DNA from: Ptiloglossa arizonensis
Lineage: Eukaryota > Arthropoda > Insecta > Hymenoptera > Colletidae
Assembly: GCF_051014685.1 (NCBI RefSeq)
Contig: NC_135056.1
Location: forward strand, 2,914,001 to 2,978,000
Direction of reading: 5' to 3'
DNA: 64,000 bases
A model generated the notes under the pieces. That model was given only the letters and a program-made list of their open reading frames with translations. It ran no database searches and had not been told where the DNA came from. Below are positions 24,519 to 35,700 of this stretch, in pieces (position 1 is the first letter of the stretch; every line of letters begins with the position of its first letter). The translations under genes and the position numbers were made by a program.

Positions 24519-24787
24519 TTTGTTTTTAATAATTAGAGGAATAGAGAGGAATGAGTGGTCTTTTGGGGAAAAGTTTTGGGGTCATTCTAGTGATGATTGA
24601 TTAAATTTAAATATAGCTAGACGTTTAGTTATAAATCTCTCCAATATAATAAACAAGAGTAAAATTATTCTTTTGAATGAAATTATTGAGCCAATAGATG
24701 ATAATAAATTTTCACAGTAGTAGGAATCCGGGTAATCTGAATAACGTCGAGGTATTCCTATCATTCCTAAAAAATGCTGAAGGAAAA
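24513..24787 (-). pseudogene. COX1: Nuclear copy of the 3' end of mitochondrial COX1
   Basis: The frame reads [20 protein letters not shown] and continues with TGA as Trp (EWPQNF) to a TAA at 24513-24515 that overlaps trnL2. The part upstream of the QHFLG motif is missing. The segment from 24582 to 24764 is open in the standard code by chance. Confidence 0.9.
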
Positions 24788-24790
24788 TAC

Positions 24791-25860
24791 ATAGTGGTTA
24801 CTATGTTTAAGTAATAATGCAAAATGAATAATATATAATGCTTTATTTGTTTAATAATATAGTTGTATTTAGAGTTCTATATTTTCTGATGTATAAAAAC
24901 ATTCATAGTTTAACGGATAATAAATCAGAGGTAGTTTCAAAAGTATTGTGAAATAGTCTGTTTTCAAATTCTATAAAGCGACTTCTCAAGACATACTTTT
25001 CAAGCAGTGTCAGTGTAAATGTTTTAAAATTTAAAAAATGCTTTTCTCCACTTTTACGAACGAAATATTAAACTTTGGAGTTTGATCCTTGTCAATGACT
25101 TGTTTTATGAGGCTACGATTTTATTTCGCATAAGTATCGAAATTTAAAAATAAACCCTCTATTTGGTCTCTATTGATATGAAATGTAATTAATGCATTTG
25201 ACATTAGTATTATTCGAAATGTACCACGAATAGACTACGCAGTCGAGTTTACATCTCGTAATAAGAAAAAGTACTTATCTTTAATAGCTACTGTAACGAA
25301 CATGTAATGAATTTCGAACTAATTTACTATAAAAATTACTACTAATCTTCTCGGTATTTAACTATAATCAAGAACTAGATAGACCACTTGTATTTTTAGT
25401 TTTCGTTTTAGAATTGTTTTCCAAATACTCATAAAGTGTACGAAATTATTTTTGCAATATGATAATTATCCATAAATTCTTACTTTCTTACGATAAGTAA
25501 CAGACAGTATACGTATACAGATAATGGAAATTAACGAAATAATGAATACAAACATACAGAGTTAAAAATAAAAACGAAATAAAATTGTGTTTTTATTTTT
25601 TTATTCATATACATTAGTAGATAATACAATAAGTAAAAACATGTTTATATAAAATAAACTATTTATTTGCATTTAACAGAAGATGTAAGAGTACACTTAT
25701 TTTCATGGTAAAAAATTAAACGTACAAATATATTTGTTACTGCTATTTACAACTATTTGCAAACTAGTATGTATTTTGTAATATAGTATACTAGTACTGT
25801 AATAATACTAGTACTTTTAGCATAGAATGCTAATTTCCTCTAATTTTTCCTTAAGAATGT
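24791..25860. other. Gene-free AT-rich stretch
   Basis: No coding frame, tRNA or recognisable transposon end was found. The palindrome-like ACTAGTAC(T/A)GTAATAATACTAGTAC at about 25787-25815 is a short AT-rich repeat only. Confidence 0.4.
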
Positions 25861-26230
25861 TTAATATTTCAAAATTATAATCTCTTAATGTGGATATTAT
25901 TTCTGCTTGAACATTTACGATGAGCTGAAATCGGGTAATTGAAGACATAATCGAAATTAAACGATATGATCAAATCGTCTATGTATTTAATATTTCCAGT
26001 ACCATTTTCACTTAGATATCACATATACATCTCCATAGTTCACACGTATTCCTTCTGATATATTATAATATTCGACATTTGACCGTCTCCATATTATTTA
26101 CTTGTTTTCTACCTCATCCAAATAAATTGATTTTAGTTTCATCGGAAAATATCGTCTTATTAAGAAATTTTCGTCACACTTTATAAAGGCTTTTGCAAAT
26201 TCGTATTGTTTTGACCTATTTACCTTGGAG
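25860..26230 (-). pseudogene. Tc1-like transposase fragment
   Basis: On the minus strand, broken frames show the Tc1 order. First comes an FAKAFIKCDENFL-type stretch, then IFSDETKINLFG (the second catalytic Asp region, usually FSDESKFNLFG) at about 26160-26120, then an SENGTGNIKYID segment (usually SANGVGNLVFID). Frame changes and stops separate the pieces. Terminal inverted repeats were not found. Confidence 0.6.
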
Positions 26231-27050
26231 ATACATACATTCAGACAGTGGATCAAATAAGACTCGGAACATCTCGTTCGATTTAATCTACTATATTATA
26301 ACTTTAAATACAGTAGGAATGGATAAAAATTCTTTCGAATATCTTCAAAAGTATCGTCTTAAATGTTGACGCAACAAAAATAAGAGATCTTTGTCATTTA
26401 ATTAACGTATAAATAAATTATAAATGATAACCATTCAAAAATGAAGTCTGAAAGGTCTCCGGAGACATGAAATAATTTAACTTTGTAAACTGTTTGTATG
26501 TGTGTGGATGCGGGTCGATGCTTGCCTTCAATGATGCGAGACATCAGAACGATTCATTATTCAGAGATAATCCACACCCAGATGACATCATCGCACTTTG
26601 CTCTTGTAACGCACCAAACAAACCCATAGTCCAGAGATGACATCACCTAAAGTCCATCCAAAGAGACGAGATACCAATGTTTACATTATTGTCTGCGTTT
26701 CTTCAGCTCCAGGAGTGACTCTTACTCAGTTATAGAAGGCTCTTTGAATGTTTTGAAAGAACGTTCAGAATTTACACTGCACGTCTTCTTTCCAGTCATT
26801 TGGCTCAATTCGAATTGTTCGATTTCTTACCTTCGTATTTTTTACCTTCAAACTTATATTCTACGAAATTTCTTAGTTGATTGTGTCGCGTTACGGATTT
26901 ACCCAGGATCGACCCATGACTAGGGTAGGATACTAAGTGATCTAGTGAAGAGGGAAACTGGAACCACTTATTCACAGAACTCGGCGAGGGACTACGAAAG
27001 CTACCAATGGTTCCTCATCCAACATCACGGAACCATATACAGGTTGGTTC
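26231..27050. other. Gene-free stretch, probably repeat-derived
   Basis: Composition rises at 26450-27050. The sequence has direct-repeat character (paired GATGACATCA motifs at about 26580 and 26637), which suggests part of an LTR or other repeat. No domain was recognised. Confidence 0.3.
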
Positions 27051-27137
27051 ATATATCACCAACTCCCTGGTGATATACTAGGTTGCTCAATAAGTTTGAT
27101 TAAACAACAAAATTAATTGAACAACCTAGTATATCAT
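27049..27137. mobile_element. Two adjoining hairpins; the second is a mariner-type end pair
   Basis: TATATCACCA-ACTCCC-TGGTGATATA forms a perfect 10-bp hairpin. It overlaps a second one: GATATACTAGGTTGCTCAAT (27072-27091) against the reverse complement of 27116-27135, 19 of 20 matching. CTAGGTTGxTCAATxA bounded by TA resembles mariner termini, so the 56-base core looks like both ends of a mariner with the middle deleted. Confidence 0.55.
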
Positions 27138-27179
27138 CATGAAGTAAAAATAATCTTGGCTTTGTTTGGAATCGTAGAT

Positions 27180-27700
27180 GATTAAGACTTCACACTTATT
27201 AATAAAAACATTGACAAATTATTTGAATCAATCAACGAATTAACTAATATCGTATACAATCAAATTTCACTAATTAGAAATCTAATTGGCGAAACTTTTA
27301 TAAAATACGAAACTCAATTGGAATGCATGAAGAAGAAATTTATGAAGACAAAATTATTTCATGTATTTACCAAATTTTATTGTTAGAATCTACCTTCGCT
27401 GAAACTAGCGAACAATTACGAGAAATTTTAAAGAAACAAGGCATCAGAGATCCAGTTAAATATTGATGTTATAATAATTCTTAAATGCTTTCAGAAATTT
27501 TGTAAAGACGAATTTCTTAAAATCATATGTAAAGAAAACCACCGCGAATTTTCAATTATTATTAAATATTAGTACCCTTGAACTTGCATCGTATAAAGGA
27601 AAATTGATGTATCACATTATAATTCCAATCTTAGAAGAGAAGGAATGGCAAATAGTAAAATATTGTACTATCGCACATAAACTAGGTAAAACATTTTGTT
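27180..27700 (+). pseudogene. Retroelement envelope (F-like) fragment, plus orientation
   Basis: Broken frames on the plus strand show an INELTNIVYNQISLIRNLIG segment and, near 27600, a KLMYHIIIPILEEKEWQIVK segment. Both resemble the middle of envelope proteins of insect errantivirus/gypsy-type elements. Frameshifts and stops are present. It lies in the opposite orientation to the next two pieces. Confidence 0.45.
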
Positions 27701-27753
27701 GTTTTCCATAACACTTGGTTTATTTCCGAATACATTTTAGAGAAATTGATTTA

Positions 27754-28261
27754 TTAGTGGGGAATTGACATTCCCATGCCTTGGATCCGTGGTCGAACAA
27801 TATAAATGTTCTGGCAGAATTTTGCAAGTATAGATAATACTAAGACGGTGATGATTATTTCAAAGACGATTGTGTACCACTTCGTATACGTGACAATAAA
27901 TGATTGGTTTATTTGCCTTGTGATAATTTCGTCGAATTCACTTAACTTCTTATCGGCATATTTAAGTTCCGTGAGCTCAATGTTTGCGAGATGAATCGGT
28001 TTTAAGGTAACTGATTCAATTGTTTCTAAGTGATGTGATAAAATGCAGCAGTCGTCCTTTAGAATATTAATATGTTGCATTTTTATTGACTTCGTGTACG
28101 GTTTCAATCATAAATAGGTTGGTACATCCTTTACAGTGAGGTTGGAGTTGTATAATTCCACTCTTCTGAAGGATGACGTCTACCGTGAGAATGACGTCTA
28201 CCACTGGTATCAAAACTAGTTCATATTCATTTTTATAGTTCCTTAATTCTTCGTACAGCAT
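27754..28261 (-). pseudogene. Retroelement envelope C-terminal fragment, minus orientation
   Basis: Two overlapping frames (28261-28067 and 28107-27754) carry a Cys-bearing ectodomain piece, an LKPIHLANIELTEL segment and a KLSEFDEIIT segment. A TKWYTIVFEIIITVLVLSIL membrane anchor with a short tail follows, as in insect retrovirus-like envelope proteins. The frame change between them is a break; no start or promoter is evident. Confidence 0.55.
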
Positions 28262-28481
28262 TTTATGGTTGACAATGAGCGGTGAAACAATGTATAAACA
28301 ATGTATACTAGCTATGTTCAGCTAGGTTGATAGCTTCTATGTACCTACTTTGAAAATTGGCAATTTACTTACCATTATACTTAAGGTAGTAACCTGTTGA
28401 TTTACTCCATATTTAATTCCAAGTGGTGAAATGTATGAATAATTTTCATAACGAAAGAGTTAATTTTTTCAACATTTCCAT

Positions 28482-28805
28482 TCATTGCTCTCTCTTGATC
28501 TTGAAGGGAGTATACTTTAACAGCGAGCTATTAAAGTTTCTAATGGTGTTGCTAATTACTTGAACTTGTGATTTGAGCAAGTTTTTTGTCTCTTTCTTCT
28601 TATTTATTAATGTTTGAATACTATCTTCGTAGAATTGAGTATCATCAGTGTCGGGAGTATCGAAAGCCCATTTTAGTAAATACAACGTACTATTTAAAAG
28701 ACCACATTCTTTCCTAATAATTAATTTCTTGATCGATTGAGAAAATCTGAAGTGTTCGGAATTGACGAGCGAGTGAAGTGTTTTCGAGGCGTGAAAGACG
28801 AGCAA
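28482..28805 (-). pseudogene. Retroelement envelope fusion-region fragment, minus orientation
   Basis: The frame contains GLLNSTLYLLKWAFDTPDTD, which matches the GLxNxxGxxxKxLFGTLDxDD-type signature at the head of the fusion subunit in baculovirus F-like envelopes. A heptad-like helix (NLLKSQVQVISNTIRNFNSS) follows. It lacks the basic cleavage site and most of the ectodomain. It is described only as a decayed genomic copy. Confidence 0.6.
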
Positions 28806-29060
28806 TTGAGATGGCGCCAGACTGGGAAATTTTTAGCGAACGTGATCAGTTGCACGAAGTGAGAGAAGTTAAGGATTAGAATGAAAGGGAATGAATGCGT
28901 GTGAGAATATAAGGTGCGATAGAAGAGTGTTTTGGGGCAGTCATTGGAAAATAGTCGAAGTGTGTCGTGTCGCGTGAAATAAAAATAGCGTAGTCAGCGT
29001 AGTCAGCGTAGTCAGCGTAGTTATAATTTGTGTGCTTTCTTAATGTTCTGTTCCTACTAC
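28806..29060 (+). repeat. Possible LTR piece with a 9-bp tandem repeat
   Basis: A TATAAGG at about 28918, an AATAAA at about 28979 and a run of 3.8 copies of GCGTAGTCA (28988-29021) lie next to the envelope fragments. The order of TATA box, then poly(A) signal, suits an LTR on the plus strand, but no LTR boundaries or partner were found. Confidence 0.35.
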
Positions 29061-29209
29061 TACCTCATTCAATACACGTATATCCTAAAATTTTATTCAC
29101 CTTTATTTCATGATAACCACCAGTAGATAAATTCCCACATATATAAGGTATACCTTAATATTACGAAATCTGTCGGTAGTTCGAGTGTTAAGTAAAGTTT
29201 GGGTTAAGT

Positions 29210-29446
29210 CAGTGCTGTCCAAAACTGACTTCAGAGCTAGAAGAGCTTCTCTCACTCTGCTTCTATCGATCGAAACAATCAACCATCTTGCTACTCTCAT
29301 TGTCAGCCGACCACCTGTCGTTACCTCTCACCCGTCGCTCGAGCTCGCGTGGTGGTATTCTTTTATAAACTATTCCTGTTTTTTACGACTGATGACAGTG
29401 ATGGGAGATTAAACGGCGGGAGGGGCTCCTCTCGTGGGCAGCACTG
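29210..29446. mobile_element. hAT-like MITE, 237 bp
   Basis: The ends CAGTGCTGTCC (29210-29220) and GGGCAGCACTG (29436-29446) are inverted repeats with the CAGTG start typical of hAT elements. The flanking octamers GGTTAAGT and ATGTGAGT agree at only 4 of 8 positions, so a target duplication is doubtful. The interior is GC-richer and non-coding; the open frames at 29103 and 29185 are chance. Confidence 0.5.
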
Positions 29447-29599
29447 ATGTGAGTCAACTTCTCTTTTATTCCGGCCGCCGCGAGGTGGTCGACTACTCAA
29501 ATCGAGTTTTTAAGTATTATCGTTACATGTGTCTATTATCGATCGCCTCGATCAATTTACAGAAACTATAAATAATCAGCGACTCGACGCTTACACACA

Positions 29600-29960
29600 C
29601 GCTGCCACGAATATACATATTCGTTGTAGTAGTGCAATAGTTTTTTTACAAAAATCTCGAAAACTAAGCGGCGGTTATAAGTATAAGAAAAAGTTGTTCG
29701 AAATGTTAAATTGTCAAAAATCGTCGAAATCGATGCGATTCCCCTTCCCCTTTTCTAAATAATTACCAAATCCTCTACTACTTTGCCACTCAAAGTATTT
29801 TATAAAGTAAAGTTCTTAGTTTGGATTGGTAATCGTCGCGACTTTCACCAACCCATCACTACCTTTAACTTTGACGGCTCAAATCTTTCGCTAACAAGTG
29901 ACAGGAGATTCATCACGTCACAGTGAGGACTATACTCCGTCCAATGAGATGAGTTAGAAG
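29600..29960 (+). repeat. Dispersed repeat copy shared with 6025, 16075 and 54770
   Basis: 29660-29750 carries the GCGGCGGTTATAAGTATAAG-type core. 29790-29880 (TTTTATAAAGTAAAGTTCTT, then GACTTTCACCAACCCATCA) matches 54767-54850 closely. The two blocks are parts of one longer dispersed family, here in plus orientation. Confidence 0.6.
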
Positions 29961-31630
29961 ATAAGATGACTACATGTAGTAGGAACCGAATTGTACCGAA
30001 CAGAATTTTAGGGAACCCTAAATATTTAGAAAAAAAAAGACTACATTAATGTGGAAATATTCGTTGACAATGTAAATACAAACGTACAACATACCAGTCA
30101 CTTTATGGTATCGTACCTTTAATTTCAAAACAGTTTGAAAACGCTAATGCCACATTCAATAAAGTTAACACTTTTCTGAATTAACACATTTATAGAAATC
30201 AAAAAAATATAATAAGACCAATATAATAAGAAACGTTCTTAATAGCCAAACCTTAAACAAATTTAGCGAACAATTACAGCTTGACGTGAGTAAATACGTA
30301 ATTATTTGAGCTACACTAAAGTGAATTTAGTGACATTAATCAAATAATCATGTTAGAATCCTTCTTATCGGAAATATAAAAAAATTGATATAAATAAACA
30401 CCGCGGCAGTATTGGACAAGCAAAGCATCATTAACCCAGTTTTTGTAAATCCTTGATCTTTTCTTCAGGCATACAAATAACTACTTAAGAAAAATTTCAT
30501 AGCGAATTGTATAAAATTAACATTAGAGAATATTCAAACTTTATTAGACGTTAGTAAACTTCATATTCTAATTTTAAAAGGAAAATTAATGAATCAAAAC
30601 ACAGTTCCCAGGCTCGAAGAAAAGAAGTGGACAATTTTTTTATTGTATGTCATTCCCCAAAAAATCGAAATACATTTATTTATTTATTTATTTTTATTTA
30701 TTGATGCATTTATGTATTTATATATTGATGAATTTATTTATTTACTCATATATGTATTTAAGCGAGTAATGAAGCTGCGTCAGTACAAAACTGGTAACAA
30801 GATGAAATCAACATACACGGACATTATAATTTTTTATAGTACATATATAGTCTCGGTAACATAGGCGCTTCAAACATTCATATTCAGTATCTTCCTTGAT
30901 TTTTAATACTCTTTGTGATTTACTAGACACATGTTTCTTTGATGAATTAATATGTCTTTATAAAAAGAAATATCTATTTTTATAAAAAATATATATATAA
31001 ATATACAAAATTTTATAATTTTCTTATTAATAACGTTGAAATAAAATGTTCTAGAGCTTAATGCTTAACTTTAATTATACTAATATGATGATCTAGAAAA
31101 GTGATATGTAGAGTTTGTACCGAAATAGTTCCCGAACTTGCTTCTACGGGGCACCACCAAATCTGTAAACCGCTCTATAGGTCATATATACATATTCAAT
31201 TTTCCTTACATTTACGCATAATGTTCGTTAACTTTAGCTTGCAGAACAGGTCCAATGCTCATTATCTTCATAGAAAAGGAGGTGTGTTAATACTAGGATG
31301 GTACCGCCATCTGCAGTAACACTCAAGAAATATACACATACATATGTACCAAGCTTTCATGTATCATTATTTGAAAAACCTTGTACAATACAGTGAAACA
31401 AACTAATAAATATTCATTAAAAATAAATTTTGCATCAATTTTTACTTACAAACCTATGATTTTACAAAAAATTCGTTTGATATGTAAAATGGCGAGATAC
31501 CTTTGGAACATTTTCACGGTTATTCAAGGCGCCATGGCATCACATATACACAAAAACTTAATCTTTTGAAGTTTATATTAGCTCTGGATTTTTCTGCGCT
31601 AATTCTGTCTTTCTAAGATACTTAACGAGA
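29961..31630. other. Gene-free AT-rich stretch with TTTA-rich microsatellite
   Basis: An ATTT/TTTA-rich tract lies at about 30670-30760 and gives rise to a spurious open frame. The rest shows no coding signal; short open frames at 31101 and 31381 have no recognisable product. Confidence 0.4.
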
Positions 31631-31637
31631 TCGCACG

Positions 31638-32720
31638 TTGAATATCGAACAGAAAAATATGAATTGTTTTATAGAATATTTACAAGAAATAAATACCGAA
31701 GAAAAGTGCATAGATTCTTTAATAAGGCAAAATGTTTTTAAAACTGCTATTCAATTTTTTAATTGCAGAAAGAAAATATCTCTTAATCGCAAAAACCTGT
31801 ACTGCCGGTATCATACAACTTCGTCTGTTATGAAAAATAAGTTGAAGAAACAAAAGTTCCAATGCAGACTCTTTCAAACTACTAGGAAGAAAACGTTTTT
31901 TGAAAACGTTTGTTTACCACTATCACCACGTTTTCAGAATAACATTTATAATTGGATGGTTTCCACCACCACGTTTTGAAATAATTACGGACAGTTTACA
32001 GATTGGTTGGAATACTTTCGTGGATTGGAGCAGTGTTTGGAGAAAACTAAGATTTATTAATTATAATAAATAATTTTGGAATATGTAAGTGGAAAAGGGA
32101 ATCTTCATAAAAATGTAAATACATATGATTAAATTGTAAAAAAATTGTTCATTAACATTTAGGTATGCACAAATGGTACAAAGATAATTCTTCGCAAATG
32201 GAAGGTCATGACACAATAGAAAAGATTGATGAGATAAATAAAAGGAAAGTGGTATTTGGTATATATGAATATGTTACAAAAAAAGGTTTACTAGATCCTA
32301 TAAAAAATAGAACTATAGAAACTCTTCTAAGTGTTTAAAAAGTGGATTCTCCATGGAACAATAATAGTAACTGATTGTTGGAAGGCATATGACTGTCTCA
32401 GCAACATAAGGTATATATATTTAACAATCAACTATAAGTACAATTTCTTCCTAAAACAAGCAACCATTTACCGCAACATTATTCTCATACTTTTTTAAAG
32501 AATACTTAATATATTCTGCAATTGTTTTCCTAGAAAGAATACATTTTCAGATATGGAACCAAGAAGAGGATCTACCATCATATACCATCATATTCAAGAG
32601 AAAATCTAAGAATCAGGAAAGAATAGATTTCTTTTTTCAAGAAATTATTCAATTTCAAGCATACTTGTATGCCAATAATGAGAACGTCAATTCAAGTACG
32701 TTTTCAAAGTAACATATTCT
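31638..32720 (+). pseudogene. ISXO2-like (Merlin/IS1595-type) transposase remnant
   Basis: The first frame (31638-31979) has a zinc-ribbon-like part and a TTRKKTFFENVCLPL segment, as in the N-terminus of ISXO2-like transposases. Downstream pieces give NTFVDWSSVWRKL at about 32005, KIDEINKRKVVFGIYEYV at about 32230 (first catalytic Asp region, shortened), then KNRTIETLL and TIIVTDCWKAYDCLSNI at about 32350 (second catalytic Asp region). A YGTKKR motif lies near 32560. Stops and frame changes separate them. Eukaryotic relatives form the Merlin superfamily of cut-and-paste elements. Terminal repeats were not identified. Confidence 0.6.
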
Positions 32721-35700
32721 ATTTTTATATTATAATACAGCACTACATATATTTATAATAAAAGACTGCAAATAACAAAATTTAACTGTATAGTACCCAC
32801 AATATTTTAATGAGTAAACGTAACGATTAAGTTTTTTTTTTTTACGCATTATTCAAGCTGACATAGCGTTGTACTCGCAACGGGCCGCAGCGGCTCTCCG
32901 CTCAGCAACGAAAGAAAAACTAATCCAATCCTAAACCATTTGATAAAAACTATAGCACTAATACATTTTATAATATTAACTACAGGATTTTAATAGGATA
33001 GTTAGTATAATAATCTTAATCTTTATGAAAGGGTTAAGAGTTGGAGTAGCTTTTCTCTCGTCTGCGATACTATGCCAAAATTAAATTTGATCGTTAAATT
33101 AATCCGCTATACGAACAAAAAAGTTGCCAATCGTCGCAACGTAACGACAATGTGTTTAAAATCGCAGGCAATCACAGGCAACAGTTTGTCGGAGTATAAG
33201 CAAGGCTAAGCATCAACTCGAAATAAAAATCGCTACCTAACCCACTTTCAAATGATCTCACAAATCGATGATCTCTATTTTATCACTTGAGAGGCAAAAT
33301 TATTGAAACATAGAAATTAACCCGATAAAGACTATAAAACAAATATAATACATAAAGAAGTCTACATAATATTTCAATTTATTATTAAATGTCCTACATT
33401 GCTATATGTTATACATTATTAGACAATACAAAGTCTTTATCACTTGATACAGTATTATATAATAGAGTAATACATCTTATTTGTGTGCATGTGACAATAT
33501 TTTATTAATTATATTTCATCTACAGTAAATAGGATTAATTTAACAAAGTTTGCTGTAGTGGTACATTTAGTATCACAAAATTGATTGCTAGCTCATTGCT
33601 AAAATAATCATAGTTGCAAAGATTAAAAGCTATAAAACATTTTCCATATGTATGAACTTTTATTTTTGACATTTTCAAGAACCTCTTAAATTTTTTCCTT
33701 TAATGATTTAATACTTTTAGGTATTGGTTGTATTAACAGATTTAATGAATCTATAAATACTTTAATCTTGTGTAAAATGAAAAAAAAAAAGAAATTGCTT
33801 TCAAATTTACACCTACAGAATACATTTAATATCTACATATTATGTATGTATCTAGTAAAATTTATAGAATACAAATCACTATATTGCTGTAAAATTATAT
33901 TGTAGTATTATACTCTATAATTACAAAATACAATGAGATATTGTATTCTTAATATTTCATTTGCAGATGAAGAATATATTTGTAGGTTTGCAATGGCATA
34001 AAATTATTTAAAATTTTCTCTTTAGTTTATATTGTAAATATTAATAATGTTCTGCTAAATAGTAAATAATATATGACAGTTTATAAAAATTGAAAAATAA
34101 TTAAATGATTTCAAATGTTACATTTAATTCATAACAATAGCGTGTCCTATAAAATTGTATAAATATTTATTCAATAGTTTATCTTAAATTTTGAAAGTCA
34201 CCGCCATTGCAATCAAAATGATGTATTGTAGATTACTAATACGCCTTTGATCCCAATATATAACTAAATTTGCTATATGCAATATTTTATCATCTAATTG
34301 ACTTAAATACTGTTTCAACAAAAATGTATAAACACGTGCAAAACAACGATGAACCACAAGCATCATATAAATTCATCTGATTTACCCATCCCATAATATA
34401 ATAAATAATTTATTTTATATACATATTAAAACGCTGTCTAAAACCTTAAAATCTGCAAAGATAATTTTCTAAAATACCAGCCATATTGTTTTGTTCAACT
34501 TCTCTAAAATCATTATTAACTGTAGAATTATAATCCCTTAATATGTTTGATATGATACTAAAGATTAGTTTAAAGTGTTTTCCATTGATATAATATAGAT
34601 ACTTGTTATGTGTAATATAGAATGGGAAAGTCAGGTATTCTATTGTATTCAGTAGCATGATTCTTTTCTTTAGTACTATTATATTTTCATTTGTGCATGT
34701 GCACAAATGAGACTTGTACAGAGTTTTGAACAATTACGTAACTAAATTGATGTTTCAAATGATTTTACACATAACAGTAAAATTTTTCAATTAAAATTAA
34801 AATAATTATAATGATCAATAATTTTTATTATATATCATGTACGACCATCTGAGTAAATGAAGGTCATTCAATACAATCTATTGCACTTGTTATGAATATT
34901 CATAAGAATAATCTACAGATTTTTTACAGATCAGATATTAAACAAATTTTATATATAATATATTGTTAAAATAATTTTGCAATTTAATTTTAATAATAGT
35001 ATATTCGAACTAACAGAAATTGTTATTTTAAATATTCTATTTTAAGAACAAATGTTCTAGACAATATCACAAAGTATTTATAGTACATTTTAATATTTCT
35101 GTAACTAAAATAGCTTAAAGAAACAAATAATAATTCTTAATCATTAGGCCACATTCAGATAATTATATCTATTTATTTTAGATCAATAAATAAAAATAAT
35201 ATGCTTTTAGTGCTTTGTATAGGAAGCAAATATTTAAGTGGAATTTGCATTTACAATAGTCAAACTTAAATTTCAGGAAAACAATATATTAAATCTATAT
35301 AATATAAAAGTATAGTGTATTAGAACCAGAGTAGAATATATTAGAACCAAAATATACAGAGCATAAAAAAGCATATATTAATATGAATATGAAATGTTTC
35401 TAATTGAATAATTGAGAAATTATAAGTATAAGCAATGTTGTATTTGTAATATATGTACATAACTGACCTAATTAAGATAGCTAATGGCAATAAGTCTCAC
35501 AATGCTTATGTACATAACGTCTTTCTTACATTTGAATGTAATAAGTACATTCATAGTGAGTAGATATTTCGTACTACTTATAAAATAATATTTGTGTTGT
35601 TTTTTTTTTATTTATCAGGACATTTCTTACCTAACGTTTTAATCATAAGAAACATCATTAGCAGATCACAGCATTGAATATTGTCACATCACCACATTCA

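Larger units (their letters stand above)
23670..24790 (-). other. NUMT: mitochondrial trnK (partial) - COX2 - trnL2 - COX1 3' end
   Basis: On the minus strand the order is the end of COX1, tRNA-Leu(UUR), complete COX2 and most of tRNA-Lys, which is mitochondrial gene order. The genes use TGA for Trp (seven times in COX2), so the block cannot encode these proteins in the nucleus. The left edge cuts trnK before its 3' acceptor strand; the right edge cuts COX1 about 90 codons before its stop. The lack of internal breaks suggests a recent transfer, or else a mis-joined mitochondrial read. Confidence 0.93.

Noticed and set aside
24582..24764. A 60-codon nuclear gene
   Set aside because: It is the part of the COX1 copy that happens to lack TGA codons; the flanking sequence continues COX1 with TGA as Trp.
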